Source: Altererythrobacter sp. (GTDB lineage Bacteria > Pseudomonadota > Alphaproteobacteria > Sphingomonadales > Sphingomonadaceae). Taken from it: a DNA stretch of 40,275 bases. Positions 1-8,947 of this stretch are shown here, one piece after another. Position 1 is the first letter of the stretch, and each line of letters begins with the position of its first letter. The stretch spans positions 1 through 40,275 of the forward strand of contig JABDKI010000119.1 of NCBI GenBank assembly GCA_013002295.1, in the 5' to 3' direction. The translations under genes and the position numbers were made by a program. The notes under the pieces were generated by a model. The model saw only the letters and a list, made by a program, of their open reading frames with translations, did no database searches and was not told where the DNA came from.

Positions 1-261
1 CGCGGTGGCAAAATCCTGGTTGACGTTGCCCGCACCAAGGATGGCGCGCGGATTGTGATTTCGGACAATGGCTCTGGAATGGGCAAACAGGAGTTGGCGC
101 GCTTGCTCGATGGCTTGCGCGTGACCGAGGATGGCAAGGTCGAGCGGCGCGACGGGCTGGGCGTTCCCCTGGCCCGCCAGTTTGTTGAAGCACACGGCGG
201 CGAATTGACGCTAGAAAGCAGGAAGGGCGTTGGCACCACCGCCTTGATCATGCTGCCGTGA
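1..261 (+). CDS. Sensor histidine kinase, C-terminal end (5' truncated by window)
   Basis: The frame is open from base 1 and ends with TGA at 259-261, so only the last 86 residues are present. They are the end of a GHKL-type ATPase domain. A G1 box (DNGSGM) lies near residues 23-28 of the fragment and a G2-like box (GLGVPLARQFVEAHGG) follows about 30 residues later; the segment closes with the usual GTT-x-x-x-x-LP ending. In full-length kinases this domain binds ATP and phosphorylates a histidine in the preceding DHp domain, which lies outside the window. Signal and partner regulator cannot be inferred. The stop overlaps the GTG start of tsaE (GTGA), so the two are probably translated from one mRNA. 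The domain assignment is firm; whether the protein is membrane-bound is unknown. Confidence 0.88.
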   Translation, partial: RGGKILVDVARTKDGARIVISDNGSGMGKQELARLLDGLRVTEDGKVERRDGLGVPLARQFVEAHGGELTLESRKGVGTTALIMLP

Positions 262-695
262 TTCGTAGTTTGCCTGATTTGCCGGCCATGACTGAGTTTG
301 GTCTGGCGATTGCGCGCAAACTGAAAGCCGGAGATGTCGTTGCGCTCCAAGGCAATCTGGGTGCCGGAAAGACGACACTGGCACGGGCCATCATTGCAGG
401 TTTGGGGCACAGGGGTGAGGTTCCGTCACCAACCTTCACAATCATCGAGGAATATGATGCGCTATCGCCGCCGATCGTCCATGCAGATTTCTATCGCTTG
501 GAAGACCCAGCCGAAGTCCTCGAGCTTGGGCTGGATGACTATCGCGAAGGTGCCGCATTGATCGCTGAATGGCCTGAGAAAGCTGGCGGTTTTTCGCATG
601 AGCCGGCTTGTCTTTCGATAGAGCTGGAAATTGTGGGTCAATCGCGCCGTGCGAATGTTCAAGGCGGCAGGGAGTGGCTAGACCGTTTGCCATGA
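258..695 (+). CDS. tsaE: tRNA threonylcarbamoyladenosine biosynthesis ATPase TsaE
   Basis: TsaE is the P-loop ATPase that works with TsaB and TsaD to make t6A at position 37 of ANN-decoding tRNAs in the cytoplasm. The 145-residue protein has the family's Walker A (GNLGAGKTT, residues 32-40), the SPTF segment (57-60), the HADFYR strand (75-80) and a Walker-B-like EWPEK (104-108). Length fits the family. The GTG at 258 overlaps the kinase stop and gives the most compact operon; an ATG at 288 (MTEFGL) is a credible alternative that would remove ten poorly conserved residues. Its own stop overlaps the next start as ATGA. tsaB and tsaD are not in the window. Placement beside cell-wall and repair genes looks like a packed housekeeping operon, not a functional link. 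Confidence 0.95.
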   Translation: MIRSLPDLPAMTEFGLAIARKLKAGDVVALQGNLGAGKTTLARAIIAGLGHRGEVPSPTFTIIEEYDALSPPIVHADFYRLEDPAEVLELGLDDYREGAALIAEWPEKAGGFSHEPACLSIELEIVGQSRRANVQGGREWLDRLP

Positions 696-1681
696 CTGTT
701 CTGCCTGAAGGTTTGCAAGATTTCATCGCTAATGCGGGTTGGGGTGAAGCGTCGATTGAGGCGATACCAGGCGATGCGTCATTCAGGCGCTATTTCCGGC
801 TGCGCGATGGCCCAAACACCGCAATGTTGATGCATGCACCGCCACCTCACGAGGATCCGAAACCGTTCGTCCATGTGGCTGAATGGCTGCTCGAAAACGA
901 TATGCGCGCGCCCGAACTGCTGGCGCAGGATCAGGATGCCGGATGGTTGCTGATTGAGGACTTCGGCAACGATCGAATGCGCGAATGGATCGAGGCTAAA
1001 CCAGAAACAGAAACCGCGATCTATGCGCAGGCGATAGACACTTTGGTGAAGCTGCATCAGCGCAAAGGCGGGCCGTTCGAGCCGTACGATAGTTCGGTGT
1101 ACCAACGCGAAGTCGGGTTGTTGACCGAATGGTATTGCCCGGCGGCCGGTTTGAACGTGGATGAAGCTGGCTTCGTCGAAGCTTGGGACGCGGTTCTTTC
1201 ACCGCTGTTGGCGCGGCAGCAACCGGGGGTCACAGTTCTGCGGGATTACCACGCCGAGAACATCATGATCCTGAACCAGGCTGGCGTTGCAGAAGGCGAG
1301 CAAGGACTCATCGATTTCCAGGACGCTCTGGCGGGCCATCCCGCATATGATCTGGTTTCGTTGTTACAGGATGCGCGCCGCGATGTGGCGCCGACATTGG
1401 AGCGGGCAATGCTGGACCGCTACATTTCTGCTGCGCATGCGGGAGAAGATTTCGAGGCGGACTATGCCGTGCTCGGCGCGCAGCGGAACGCCAAGATCGT
1501 TGGCATCTTCACACGGCTATGCAAGCGCGATGGCAAGCCGAAGTATCTCGATTACATCCCGCGTGTTTGGGCGTTGATGGAGCGTGACCTTTTGCATCCG
1601 GCACTTTCACCCGTCGCCGCGTGGTTTGATGCGAATATTCCCGATGAAATTCGCCGTCGCGGCGGAGGCACAATCGCATGA
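692..1681 (+). CDS. amgK: N-acetylmuramate/N-acetylglucosamine kinase AmgK
   Basis: This is a 329-residue protein of the aminoglycoside-phosphotransferase (APH) fold. AmgK phosphorylates the anomeric hydroxyl of MurNAc (and GlcNAc) so that MurU can make the UDP-sugar. Visible features are the N-terminal GDASFRRYFRL nucleotide-binding strand (near residues 27-37), the catalytic-loop motif DYHAENIMI (from about residue 185) and the metal-binding IDFQDA (about 207-212). The frame stays open to 608, but the ATG at 692 is chosen because it overlaps the tsaE stop (ATGA) and begins where family similarity begins. The direct neighbour murU makes AmgK far more likely than a drug kinase or homoserine kinase relative. 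Presence of the pair predicts peptidoglycan recycling independent of MurA, which in other bacteria lowers fosfomycin sensitivity. Confidence 0.9.
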   Translation: MTVLPEGLQDFIANAGWGEASIEAIPGDASFRRYFRLRDGPNTAMLMHAPPPHEDPKPFVHVAEWLLENDMRAPELLAQDQDAGWLLIEDFGNDRMREWIEAKPETETAIYAQAIDTLVKLHQRKGGPFEPYDSSVYQREVGLLTEWYCPAAGLNVDEAGFVEAWDAVLSPLLARQQPGVTVLRDYHAENIMILNQAGVAEGEQGLIDFQDALAGHPAYDLVSLLQDARRDVAPTLERAMLDRYISAAHAGEDFEADYAVLGAQRNAKIVGIFTRLCKRDGKPKYLDYIPRVWALMERDLLHPALSPVAAWFDANIPDEIRRRGGGTIA

Positions 1682-2394
1682 GCGAACTGGCGTCCAACAC
1701 TGCAATGATTCTGGCGGCCGGGATGGGCAAACGGATGCGTCCGCTTAGCGCTAGCCAGCCAAAACCACTGGTACGCGTGGCTGGAAGACCGCTGATTGAT
1801 CATGCGTTGGACCGGCTCGAAGATGCAGGCGTCGCTAAAGCCGTGGTCAATGTCCACTATCTTGCGGATGCGTTGGAGGCACATATCGTAGGGCGCGCGG
1901 CTCCTGCCGTGACTATATCCGATGAACGTGAGGAGCTTCTCGAGACGGGTGGCGGCATGCTGAAGGCATTGCCGCGGCTGCCCGACCCGTTCTTTTCGCT
2001 CAATTCGGACAATATCTGGCTGGATGGGCCGCGCAGCGCGTTCCATGACTTGTCCAACCGATGGAATCCTGATGAGATGGACGCTTTGCTGCTGGTGGTG
2101 CCCCATGCGCGCGCCGTCAATTTCAGCGGCTCGGGTGATTTTCATATGGATCCACTCGGACGCCTTCGCCGCCGCATTAGCGGCCGCATTGCTCCCTTTA
2201 TCTACACCGGTATCCAGCTAGTCTCGCATCGGTTGATGCGTGAAGCGCCAGAGGGCGCGTTTTCAACCAATCTCCTCTGGAACCGCGCGATTGAGGAAGG
2301 CCGTCTGTTTGGGGCATCTTTCACAGGACAATGGTTCGAAGTCGGCACGCCAGAAGCGATAGCGCCGACAGAAGCAGCGCTGCGGCGTGGCTGA
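1678..2394 (+). CDS. murU: N-acetylmuramate alpha-1-phosphate uridylyltransferase MurU
   Basis: This 238-residue nucleotidyltransferase converts MurNAc-1-phosphate and UTP to UDP-MurNAc. The N-terminus carries the sugar-nucleotidyltransferase signature (LAAGMGKRMRPL, residues 12-23) and the PKPLV substrate loop; LNSDN near residue 107 is the metal-binding Asp region. GTGGGMLKAL in the middle and the TGIQ segment match small bacterial MurU/RmlA-like enzymes. Start and upstream stop share ATGA at 1678-1681. The 3' end overlaps the GTG start of addB by 8 nt in another frame. A glucose- or mannose-1-phosphate nucleotidyltransferase is the alternative by domain alone, but the adjacent amgK settles the role with good probability. 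Confidence 0.9.
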   Translation: MSELASNTAMILAAGMGKRMRPLSASQPKPLVRVAGRPLIDHALDRLEDAGVAKAVVNVHYLADALEAHIVGRAAPAVTISDEREELLETGGGMLKALPRLPDPFFSLNSDNIWLDGPRSAFHDLSNRWNPDEMDALLLVVPHARAVNFSGSGDFHMDPLGRLRRRISGRIAPFIYTGIQLVSHRLMREAPEGAFSTNLLWNRAIEEGRLFGASFTGQWFEVGTPEAIAPTEAALRRG

Positions 2395-5300
2395 GGCAAA
2401 ACAGCCAAGCATCTATTCAATTGCCGCTCATCGCGGTTTCGCCGATGCGCTCGTGGCGGGTCTTGTCCCGCGCTATAGCGAAGAGAGCGTGGGCCTTGCT
2501 CGCCTGACCTTGCTTTTGCCATCCAGCAGAGCCGCACGCAGCATAAGCGAAGCCTTTATCCGTTATTACGGAACGCAGGGCGATGCGAACGGCCTCTTGA
2601 TGCCGCGCATGGTGATGATCGGTGATCTCGACCTCAATGAAGCGTTCGGCGCCTTGCTTGATCCGTTGGGCGCGTCAGACATCCCGGCTGCGGCCGATCC
2701 CACGCGGCGATGGCTGGTTCTGGCAAGCCATTTGCGCACAGCCATGGAACGTGAGGGTCAGTTGGTTTCAGGCGACGCGGCGCTGCTCCGCATGTCGCGC
2801 GAGTTGGCGGGCACGATGGACAGGCTGATCGCAGAGGAAATCAGCTTTGATGACTTTCTCAGCGAACAGGTCCTGGGCGCACACACTGAGCTATCCGAAC
2901 ATTGGCAGCGCAACACCAAGCTGTTCAAGCTGGTGCAAACGTTATGGCAGGCGGAATTGGACGAGCGCGGCGAAGTCGATCTGGCGACACGGCGCAATAT
3001 GCTGTTTGATAAAGCGTCATGGCGATGGAAAGACGCTCCACCAGAAACGCCCATCGTCGCTGCCGGAGTGACAAGCGCTGCGCCGGCTCTGGCGCGGATG
3101 CTCCGCCGGATCGCCGATTTGCCAAACGGCGCCGTTATCCTGCCCGACCTTGATCTCTCGATGCCAGAGAATGGGTGGGATGAACTGGGTCGGGCAGGGC
3201 GTTCGCCCGAGCCGGACGAATTGCCATTCTCAGCGCGTGAAGCGGCTACGCACCCGCAATATCACTTGAAGCTTCTGCTTCATCGGATGGGCGTAGCGCG
3301 GGAAGAGGTCCGGCAATGGCATCGCAAGGGCATGAGCGCGGCCCCGCCAGAGCGCAGTCATGCGATCTCCTCGCTATTCCTGCCGCCCGAAGCGAGCAAA
3401 GCCTGGGTAGATCTGCCCGCTGACAAACGAAGGCTTTCGGGCGTGAAGACTCTAGCCTGCGCGACTTTGGAGGATGAGGCACAGGCAATCGCCATTCTTG
3501 TTCGCGAGGCTTTGGAACAGCCTGAGAAGCGCGTATCGATCGTAACACCCGACCGCACATTGGCGCGGCGCGTGGCGCAGCATTTGACGCGCTGGAACAT
3601 CGAAGCGGATGATACCGCCGGAATGCCATTGTCGCTGACGCCTGCGGGTCGCTTTGTGCTCCAATTGGCGGAGCTTGCGGTCGAGGAGTTAGCGCCTATC
3701 CAGCTGATTGCCGCGCTTGGCCACCCACTGGTGAAGCAGGGCGATGAGCGCGCAGATTGGCTCAGGGCTCTGCGAACATTTGAAAGAAAGCTGCGTGGGC
3801 CGCGCCCTGCGCCTGGGCTGGAGAGCCTGCGGAAGGTCGCGAGTGACGCTGGTGCTTCGGATTGGTGGAGTGAGGTGGAAACGCTGCTTCAGCCGATTTT
3901 CGACCTTGCCAAGCAAGGTGAGCTGATCGGGCTCGCGGACACCATCGATGTGTTGTCCGCTACTGCTGAAGCGATGGCTGGCGAAGCGGTCTGGCGAAAT
4001 GAAGACGGCCGGGCTTTGTCGCGGCTGGTTGAAGAGCTGCGGCTCCATGCGCGTGATGTGGGGACAAAGGTATCGCTGGAAGAGCTGCACTCCGCTTTGC
4101 GCGACGCGATGGAGCAAGTGTCCGTTCGCCCCCCATATGGCGGCCATCCGCGCGTGGCGATCTACGGCTTGCTTGAAGCCCGGATGACCCGCGCTGATTT
4201 GGTGATTTGTGGCGGATTGAACGAGGGGACTTGGCCGCAAGCTCTGTCGCCTGATCCACTGCTGGCAGCAGCTATCTTGCGCGCATTGGGAATGCCCGGG
4301 CCAGAGTTCCGAATTGGTCTTTCAGCGCATGACTTGGCGGGCGCATTGGGCGCGCCTGAAGTCGTTCTGACCCGCGCCATCCGGGACATGGACGGGCCAA
4401 CGATCCCGTCCCGTTTTCTTCTGCGCATCGAAGCGCTGTTGGGCGAAAATGCGAAAGCACATGAACATGGCGACGTCGCGAATTGGGTCGATGCGATCGA
4501 CCGCGATGCTGGTGAACGGTATGCCTACCCCAGACCCGAACCGAAACCGTCGATGGAGCTGCGCAATGTCGCAATCAATGTCACGGGGCTCGATCGGCTA
4601 TTGGGAGATCCATACCAGTTCTATGCGGACAAGATCCTGGGATTGCGCAAACTTGATCCGCTCGATGCAGACCCATCGCGTGATTTCGCCTGGCAGGGCA
4701 CCCAAGCGCACACGATTTTGCAGCGCTGGCATGAGGCGGGTCTGAACGGCGAAACCGTCAGCATCGCGAGCACCGCAACGGCTGTCCTCGACGAAGCAAA
4801 TATCCACCCGCTATTGCGCGGGCTGTGGCAACCACGGCTGCTGGCCGGGCTTGAGTGGGTTGAAGAGCAAGTCGCGGAACAGGATGATCGCCAAACTGTC
4901 GCGGTTGAAGCCCAAGGCTCGATGACGTTTGATGGCGTGCGGGTTTATGGGCGCGCTGACCGGATCGACCGGTTGGACGATGGCTCACTTGCTATTGTAG
5001 ACTACAAGACAGGTAAGCCACCTTCAGCTGCTCAAGTTGAAGCAGGCTATGCCCTGCAGATGGGCACGATGGGATTGATCGCACGGGATGGCGATTTTGC
5101 TGGATACAGCGGTGTTACGTCGCGTTTCGAATATTGGTCGCTGGCCAAGGACGATGGCGATTTCGGATTTGTGTCCACGCCTTGGAAGGACGGACAGAAG
5201 CGAAGCGGCATTGAGCCGGCCGAGTTCCTGCCCAAGCATGAAGAGTTTCTGCGCAAAGCCATCACTCAATATGTGAAAGGCGATCATCCTTTTACCGCCA

Positions 5301-5404
5301 AGCTCAACCCCGACTATCCGGGCTACAATGACTATGATCAGTTGATGCGGCTGGATGAATGGCAGGCCAGCTTTGTCGATGACAATGAGGAGGCGCCGGC
5401 ATGA
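2387..5404 (+). CDS. addB: Double-strand break repair protein AddB (alphaproteobacterial type)
   Basis: AddB is the Chi-recognising subunit of the AddAB helicase-nuclease that resects DNA ends for RecA. The 1005-residue length fits the alphaproteobacterial family. The N-terminal half is a degenerate helicase: the expected P-loop is only LLLPSSRAARSI. The middle contains GGLNEGTWP, conserved in AddB. The region from about residue 725 (NVTGLDRLLGDPYQFYA) leads into a RecB-type nuclease with YGRADRIDRL and the catalytic VDYKTG near residues 868-873. Only two cysteines occur (LACAT, VICGG) and none lies around the nuclease, so the four-Cys iron-sulfur site of Bacillus AddB is absent. GTG at 2387 is the start closest to murU; it gives an 8-nt overlap. 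The stop overlaps addA as ATGA. Confidence 0.96.
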   Translation: MAEAKQPSIYSIAAHRGFADALVAGLVPRYSEESVGLARLTLLLPSSRAARSISEAFIRYYGTQGDANGLLMPRMVMIGDLDLNEAFGALLDPLGASDIPAAADPTRRWLVLASHLRTAMEREGQLVSGDAALLRMSRELAGTMDRLIAEEISFDDFLSEQVLGAHTELSEHWQRNTKLFKLVQTLWQAELDERGEVDLATRRNMLFDKASWRWKDAPPETPIVAAGVTSAAPALARMLRRIADLPNGAVILPDLDLSMPENGWDELGRAGRSPEPDELPFSAREAATHPQYHLKLLLHRMGVAREEVRQWHRKGMSAAPPERSHAISSLFLPPEASKAWVDLPADKRRLSGVKTLACATLEDEAQAIAILVREALEQPEKRVSIVTPDRTLARRVAQHLTRWNIEADDTAGMPLSLTPAGRFVLQLAELAVEELAPIQLIAALGHPLVKQGDERADWLRALRTFERKLRGPRPAPGLESLRKVASDAGASDWWSEVETLLQPIFDLAKQGELIGLADTIDVLSATAEAMAGEAVWRNEDGRALSRLVEELRLHARDVGTKVSLEELHSALRDAMEQVSVRPPYGGHPRVAIYGLLEARMTRADLVICGGLNEGTWPQALSPDPLLAAAILRALGMPGPEFRIGLSAHDLAGALGAPEVVLTRAIRDMDGPTIPSRFLLRIEALLGENAKAHEHGDVANWVDAIDRDAGERYAYPRPEPKPSMELRNVAINVTGLDRLLGDPYQFYADKILGLRKLDPLDADPSRDFAWQGTQAHTILQRWHEAGLNGETVSIASTATAVLDEANIHPLLRGLWQPRLLAGLEWVEEQVAEQDDRQTVAVEAQGSMTFDGVRVYGRADRIDRLDDGSLAIVDYKTGKPPSAAQVEAGYALQMGTMGLIARDGDFAGYSGVTSRFEYWSLAKDDGDFGFVSTPWKDGQKRSGIEPAEFLPKHEEFLRKAITQYVKGDHPFTAKLNPDYPGYNDYDQLMRLDEWQASFVDDNEEAPA

Positions 5405-8400
5405 GCGGCGCAGTCTTCCCCCTCAAAGACAACCAGCGCGCGGCGGTTGCGCCCGACGACAGCGTCTGGCTGTCCGCCTCTGCGGGCACCGGCAAAACGC
5501 AGGTGCTTTCCGCGCGCGTTCTTCGGCTGTTGCTGCAGCCGCATGTTGATCCTTCACAGATCCTCTGCCTGACTTTTACCAAGGCTGGTGCTGCAGAGAT
5601 GTCAAACCGGATCAATTCCGTGCTGGCACGCTGGGTGCGCATTGACAGCGCGAAGCTTGGCAAAGAGCTTGAGCATATAGGTGCGTCCAACAGCCCGGAA
5701 ACGCGCGACCGAGCGCGGACACTGTTTGCTAGTGTGCTCGATTGTCCGGGTGGCGGACTGCGTATCGACACGATCCACGCTTTCTCGCAATGGTTGCTAG
5801 CGAATTTCCCCAATGAGGCCGGGATGATCCCCGGAATGCGCCCGATGGAGGATCGCGAACGGGTGTTGCTGGCGCGCGACGTGCTGACCGATATGCTGGT
5901 CGCTGCAGAGCGCGATAATGACACCGCAACGCTCAACACGGTTGCGGAGTTTACTCGCAGCAAGGGCCAAGACGCGCTGCAGAAATGGCTGATGCGCTGC
6001 GCAAACTTGACCGAGCTTTGGTATGGGCCGGGCGCATGGCAGCCGCCGATGGCGCCGCAGGTTAAGCAATTGCTCGGAATTCCAAGCGATGCGGACGAAT
6101 CTTGGGCCCATGATGTGCTGTCTTCGGATGTGTTTCCCGATCACCAGTTGCAGGCGATACTGCCGCTGATGGAGTCTTGGAGCGCGAAGACAGGGACCGA
6201 AACGGCCGTTTTTATCCGCGAGTGGTTGTCGATCGGCGTCACGGAAAGGGCCGAACGCCACGACCAGTTCTACAAGACGATTCTAACGGCGAATGGTTCA
6301 CCGCGCCAAATGAAGAAGCCTGCGCAAGAAGATCCTAGTCTACCCGATAGGCAGCAGGAGATCGCCGAAGCATTGGCCATGTTCGACGCGCGAAGATCGC
6401 TCCTGGAACTCTCAGAATTCCTCGCACCAGCATTGGAGCTTGGACGCACTTTTGCCCTGCGCTGGGATGCGGCGAAGATGCGCGAGGGACTGCTCGATTT
6501 TGACGATCTGATCCAGAAAGCTGCCGCTTTGCTTCGGCAAAAGGATGCAGCCGACTGGATCCGCTTCAAACTGGATCGACGCTTCGATCATATCCTTGTC
6601 GATGAGGCGCAGGACACCAATGAAGCACAATGGAAGATTATCGATGCGCTGATCGATGACTATTTCTCTGGTCTTGGCGCGTCGGGTGACAAGCTGCGCA
6701 CGATTTTCGCGGTTGGCGACTACAAGCAGGCCATCTTCGGCTTCCAAGGCACAAGTCCGGAGAACTTCCGCAAGGCAAAGGAGCGCGTGAAAGCATCGAT
6801 ATTGAGCGCGGTGCAGAATGCGGCGGAGGCGCGGCACCTCTCGCGCCAGCGTGAGTTGCAAGACCTCGATCTGGGCGAGTCATTCCGGACCAGTTCTCCG
6901 GTTCTCGACTTCGTGGACCGCGCGGTAGAGGCAATCGGGCCGACCGCTTTGGGGCTGCAAGACGATTACAAGCATCACGAAGGTCAAACGCGCGCTGGTC
7001 TGGTAACATTGTGGAACCCGGTGCACGACACACGGGATTCCGGCGAGAGCGACGATCGTGAAGGCGGGGAAGAAGGCTGGCTTGCAAAGCACGACCGCAA
7101 GAATGCCGAACGGATCGCGCGTCAGGTACAACGCTGGCTTGATGGCACCGAACCCTTTGCTTTGGAAAAAGGCGAGCATCGCAATGCGTGCGCGGGCGAT
7201 ATTATGGTGCTGGTGCGCAGCCGCAAGGATCTGGCCGGGCTGATTGTTGCACGGCTCCACGCACGCGGAGTTCCTGTCGCTGGCGTTGATCGGTTGAGAC
7301 TGGGCGAACCGTTGGCGGTCAAGGATCTGATGTCGGCACTGCGTTTTGCATCTCAGCCATTGGATGATCTGGAACTGGCCAATCTGCTGTCGTCCCCATT
7401 GATCGGTTGGTCTCAGGATGATCTGCTCGCCTATGTGCCGCGCGAGAGAAACCAGCGCCTTTGGCACCATTTACGAGGCCATAAGGCTCCCTTTGTGCAT
7501 GCGACAGTCGAGCGGCTTCGCGAACTTTTGGCATTGGCTGACTATGAGACTCCGCAAGCCCTGCTCGAATGGATACTGGTGGGGCCATGGCAAGCCCGCA
7601 GAGAGCTTGTCTCGCGACTTGGGCAGGAGGCGAACGATCCGATCAACGAGCTGGTGAACTCCGCCTTCGCCTACGAAAGCGGCAATACTCCCAGTTTGGC
7701 CGGCTTCATCCAATGGTTCGACGCGGGCGAGGGCGAGCTGAAACGCGATCCCGATGGCGCGCCCGATCTGGTCCGCGTGATGACAGTGCACGGTTCCAAA
7801 GGGCTGCAAGCGCCGATCGTGATTTTGGCCGATGCGACCAGCAAGCCCGGCGATGTGCGTGAGCTTGAGCTGGAAGAAAATGCGCCCTTATTGGACGCAA
7901 GCGATGGCGTGCGCCGCATTCCATTGCCCGGCGTCAAATCTGACCAGCGGAAAGGACGGCTGGAAAAGGCGCATGAACTGGCCAAAGCGAAGGAACTTCA
8001 GGAGCATTGGCGATTGCTCTATGTTGCAATGACCCGCGCGGAAGAGGCGTTGTTCATTGGCGGCTCTTTAGGCCCAAAGACAAAAGAGCCGCATCCTGAC
8101 AGCTGGTATGCGCGGCTGGCCCCTCTGATGGGGGATGACACGCTTGAGGACGATATCTGGCTTGGCCGTAAGGAGTGTGGAACTCGTGCCAAACCTGTTC
8201 GCGAGACCCCAAAGGCCAACGGCAAGACCGATATTGCTCTGCCTGAATGGCTTGCGACACCCATCGGACCCGAACCCAAACCGCCCCGACCATTGGCTCC
8301 TTCTTCGGCCGGAGAAGATCATGGCAGCGATCCTCCGCTACCGCCAGATCAGGTGCAGCATGCCGCGAAGCGAGGCGTTCTGATCCACGCATTGTTGGAG

Positions 8401-8868
8401 CGCCTGCCGGATGTACCGACGGAAGATCGCGCTCGGTTGGCGGCGGAATGGCTTGCGCGCAACGGGCGCGAGTTTGACGAGGTCGCGCAACACGAAATGC
8501 GTGATTTGGCCCTGCGTGTGCTCGACACACCTGAATTTTCTGATGTGTTCGCACCTGGCTCGCTGGCTGAAGTCCCGATGGCCGCAACAGTGGCCGGGCA
8601 AGTGATTGCAGGCACTATTGACCGGATGCTCATCAAAGAAGATGCGATCACGATAGTCGATTTCAAGACAGCACGGCGACCGCCCTCTGCGGTAGATAGC
8701 ATTCCCGAAAGTATCCTGAAGCAAATGGCTGCCTATGCTGCTGCGCTTGAGGTGATCTACCCGGAGCGCACGATCCGCGCGGGCGTGCTTTACACGCAAA
8801 CGCCGCAATTATTCGAGATACCTCAAGAGCTTATCGCGTTACACAAGAACGTCTTTGTGGACGGGTGA
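5401..8868 (+). CDS. addA: Double-strand break repair helicase AddA
   Basis: AddA is the UvrD-like 3'-5' helicase and second nuclease of AddAB. The 1155-residue protein shows, in order, Walker A ASAGTGKT (26-33), TFTKAGAAEM (motif Ia), IDTIHAFSQWLL, the Walker-B-like VDEAQDTNEAQW (about 400-411), FAVGDYKQAIFGFQG (motif III), VMTVHGSKGLQAPI (motif V, about 793-806), LLYVAMTRAEEAL (motif VI, about 872) and a C-terminal RecB-family nuclease with GTIDRM and VDFKTARRPPS (about 1085-1096). All catalytic elements look intact. Its ATG overlaps the addB stop (ATGA), ensuring coupled synthesis of the two subunits. It is the last gene of the overlapping chain; trxA follows after 79 nt with a probable promoter of its own. 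Confidence 0.97.
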   Translation: MSGAVFPLKDNQRAAVAPDDSVWLSASAGTGKTQVLSARVLRLLLQPHVDPSQILCLTFTKAGAAEMSNRINSVLARWVRIDSAKLGKELEHIGASNSPETRDRARTLFASVLDCPGGGLRIDTIHAFSQWLLANFPNEAGMIPGMRPMEDRERVLLARDVLTDMLVAAERDNDTATLNTVAEFTRSKGQDALQKWLMRCANLTELWYGPGAWQPPMAPQVKQLLGIPSDADESWAHDVLSSDVFPDHQLQAILPLMESWSAKTGTETAVFIREWLSIGVTERAERHDQFYKTILTANGSPRQMKKPAQEDPSLPDRQQEIAEALAMFDARRSLLELSEFLAPALELGRTFALRWDAAKMREGLLDFDDLIQKAAALLRQKDAADWIRFKLDRRFDHILVDEAQDTNEAQWKIIDALIDDYFSGLGASGDKLRTIFAVGDYKQAIFGFQGTSPENFRKAKERVKASILSAVQNAAEARHLSRQRELQDLDLGESFRTSSPVLDFVDRAVEAIGPTALGLQDDYKHHEGQTRAGLVTLWNPVHDTRDSGESDDREGGEEGWLAKHDRKNAERIARQVQRWLDGTEPFALEKGEHRNACAGDIMVLVRSRKDLAGLIVARLHARGVPVAGVDRLRLGEPLAVKDLMSALRFASQPLDDLELANLLSSPLIGWSQDDLLAYVPRERNQRLWHHLRGHKAPFVHATVERLRELLALADYETPQALLEWILVGPWQARRELVSRLGQEANDPINELVNSAFAYESGNTPSLAGFIQWFDAGEGELKRDPDGAPDLVRVMTVHGSKGLQAPIVILADATSKPGDVRELELEENAPLLDASDGVRRIPLPGVKSDQRKGRLEKAHELAKAKELQEHWRLLYVAMTRAEEALFIGGSLGPKTKEPHPDSWYARLAPLMGDDTLEDDIWLGRKECGTRAKPVRETPKANGKTDIALPEWLATPIGPEPKPPRPLAPSSAGEDHGSDPPLPPDQVQHAAKRGVLIHALLERLPDVPTEDRARLAAEWLARNGREFDEVAQHEMRDLALRVLDTPEFSDVFAPGSLAEVPMAATVAGQVIAGTIDRMLIKEDAITIVDFKTARRPPSAVDSIPESILKQMAAYAAALEVIYPERTIRAGVLYTQTPQLFEIPQELIALHKNVFVDG

Positions 8869-8890
8869 GAAAGCTATCCACGTTCAAACA

Positions 8891-8918
8891 TTGAGTGATC
8901 GCGAAAAAATCCTAGATA
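8891..8918 (+). promoter_or_regulatory. Probable sigma70-type promoter of trxA
   Basis: In the 79-nt gap between addA and trxA there is TTGAGT (8891-8896) and, 16 nt later, TAGATA (8913-8918); GATATA at 8915-8920 with an 18-nt spacer is an alternative -10. Transcription would start near 8925, leaving a short leader with a CAGGAG ribosome binding site at 8935-8940, seven bases before the ATG. Read by eye only. It would let trxA be expressed independently of the long operon ahead of it. Confidence 0.45.
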
Positions 8919-8947
8919 TAGCGCAACACAAAATCAGGAGATTCCCC

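Noticed and set aside
2387-2394. Frameshift between murU and addB
   Set aside because: Both proteins are full length with normal ends; the 8-nt overlap is ordinary operon packing.
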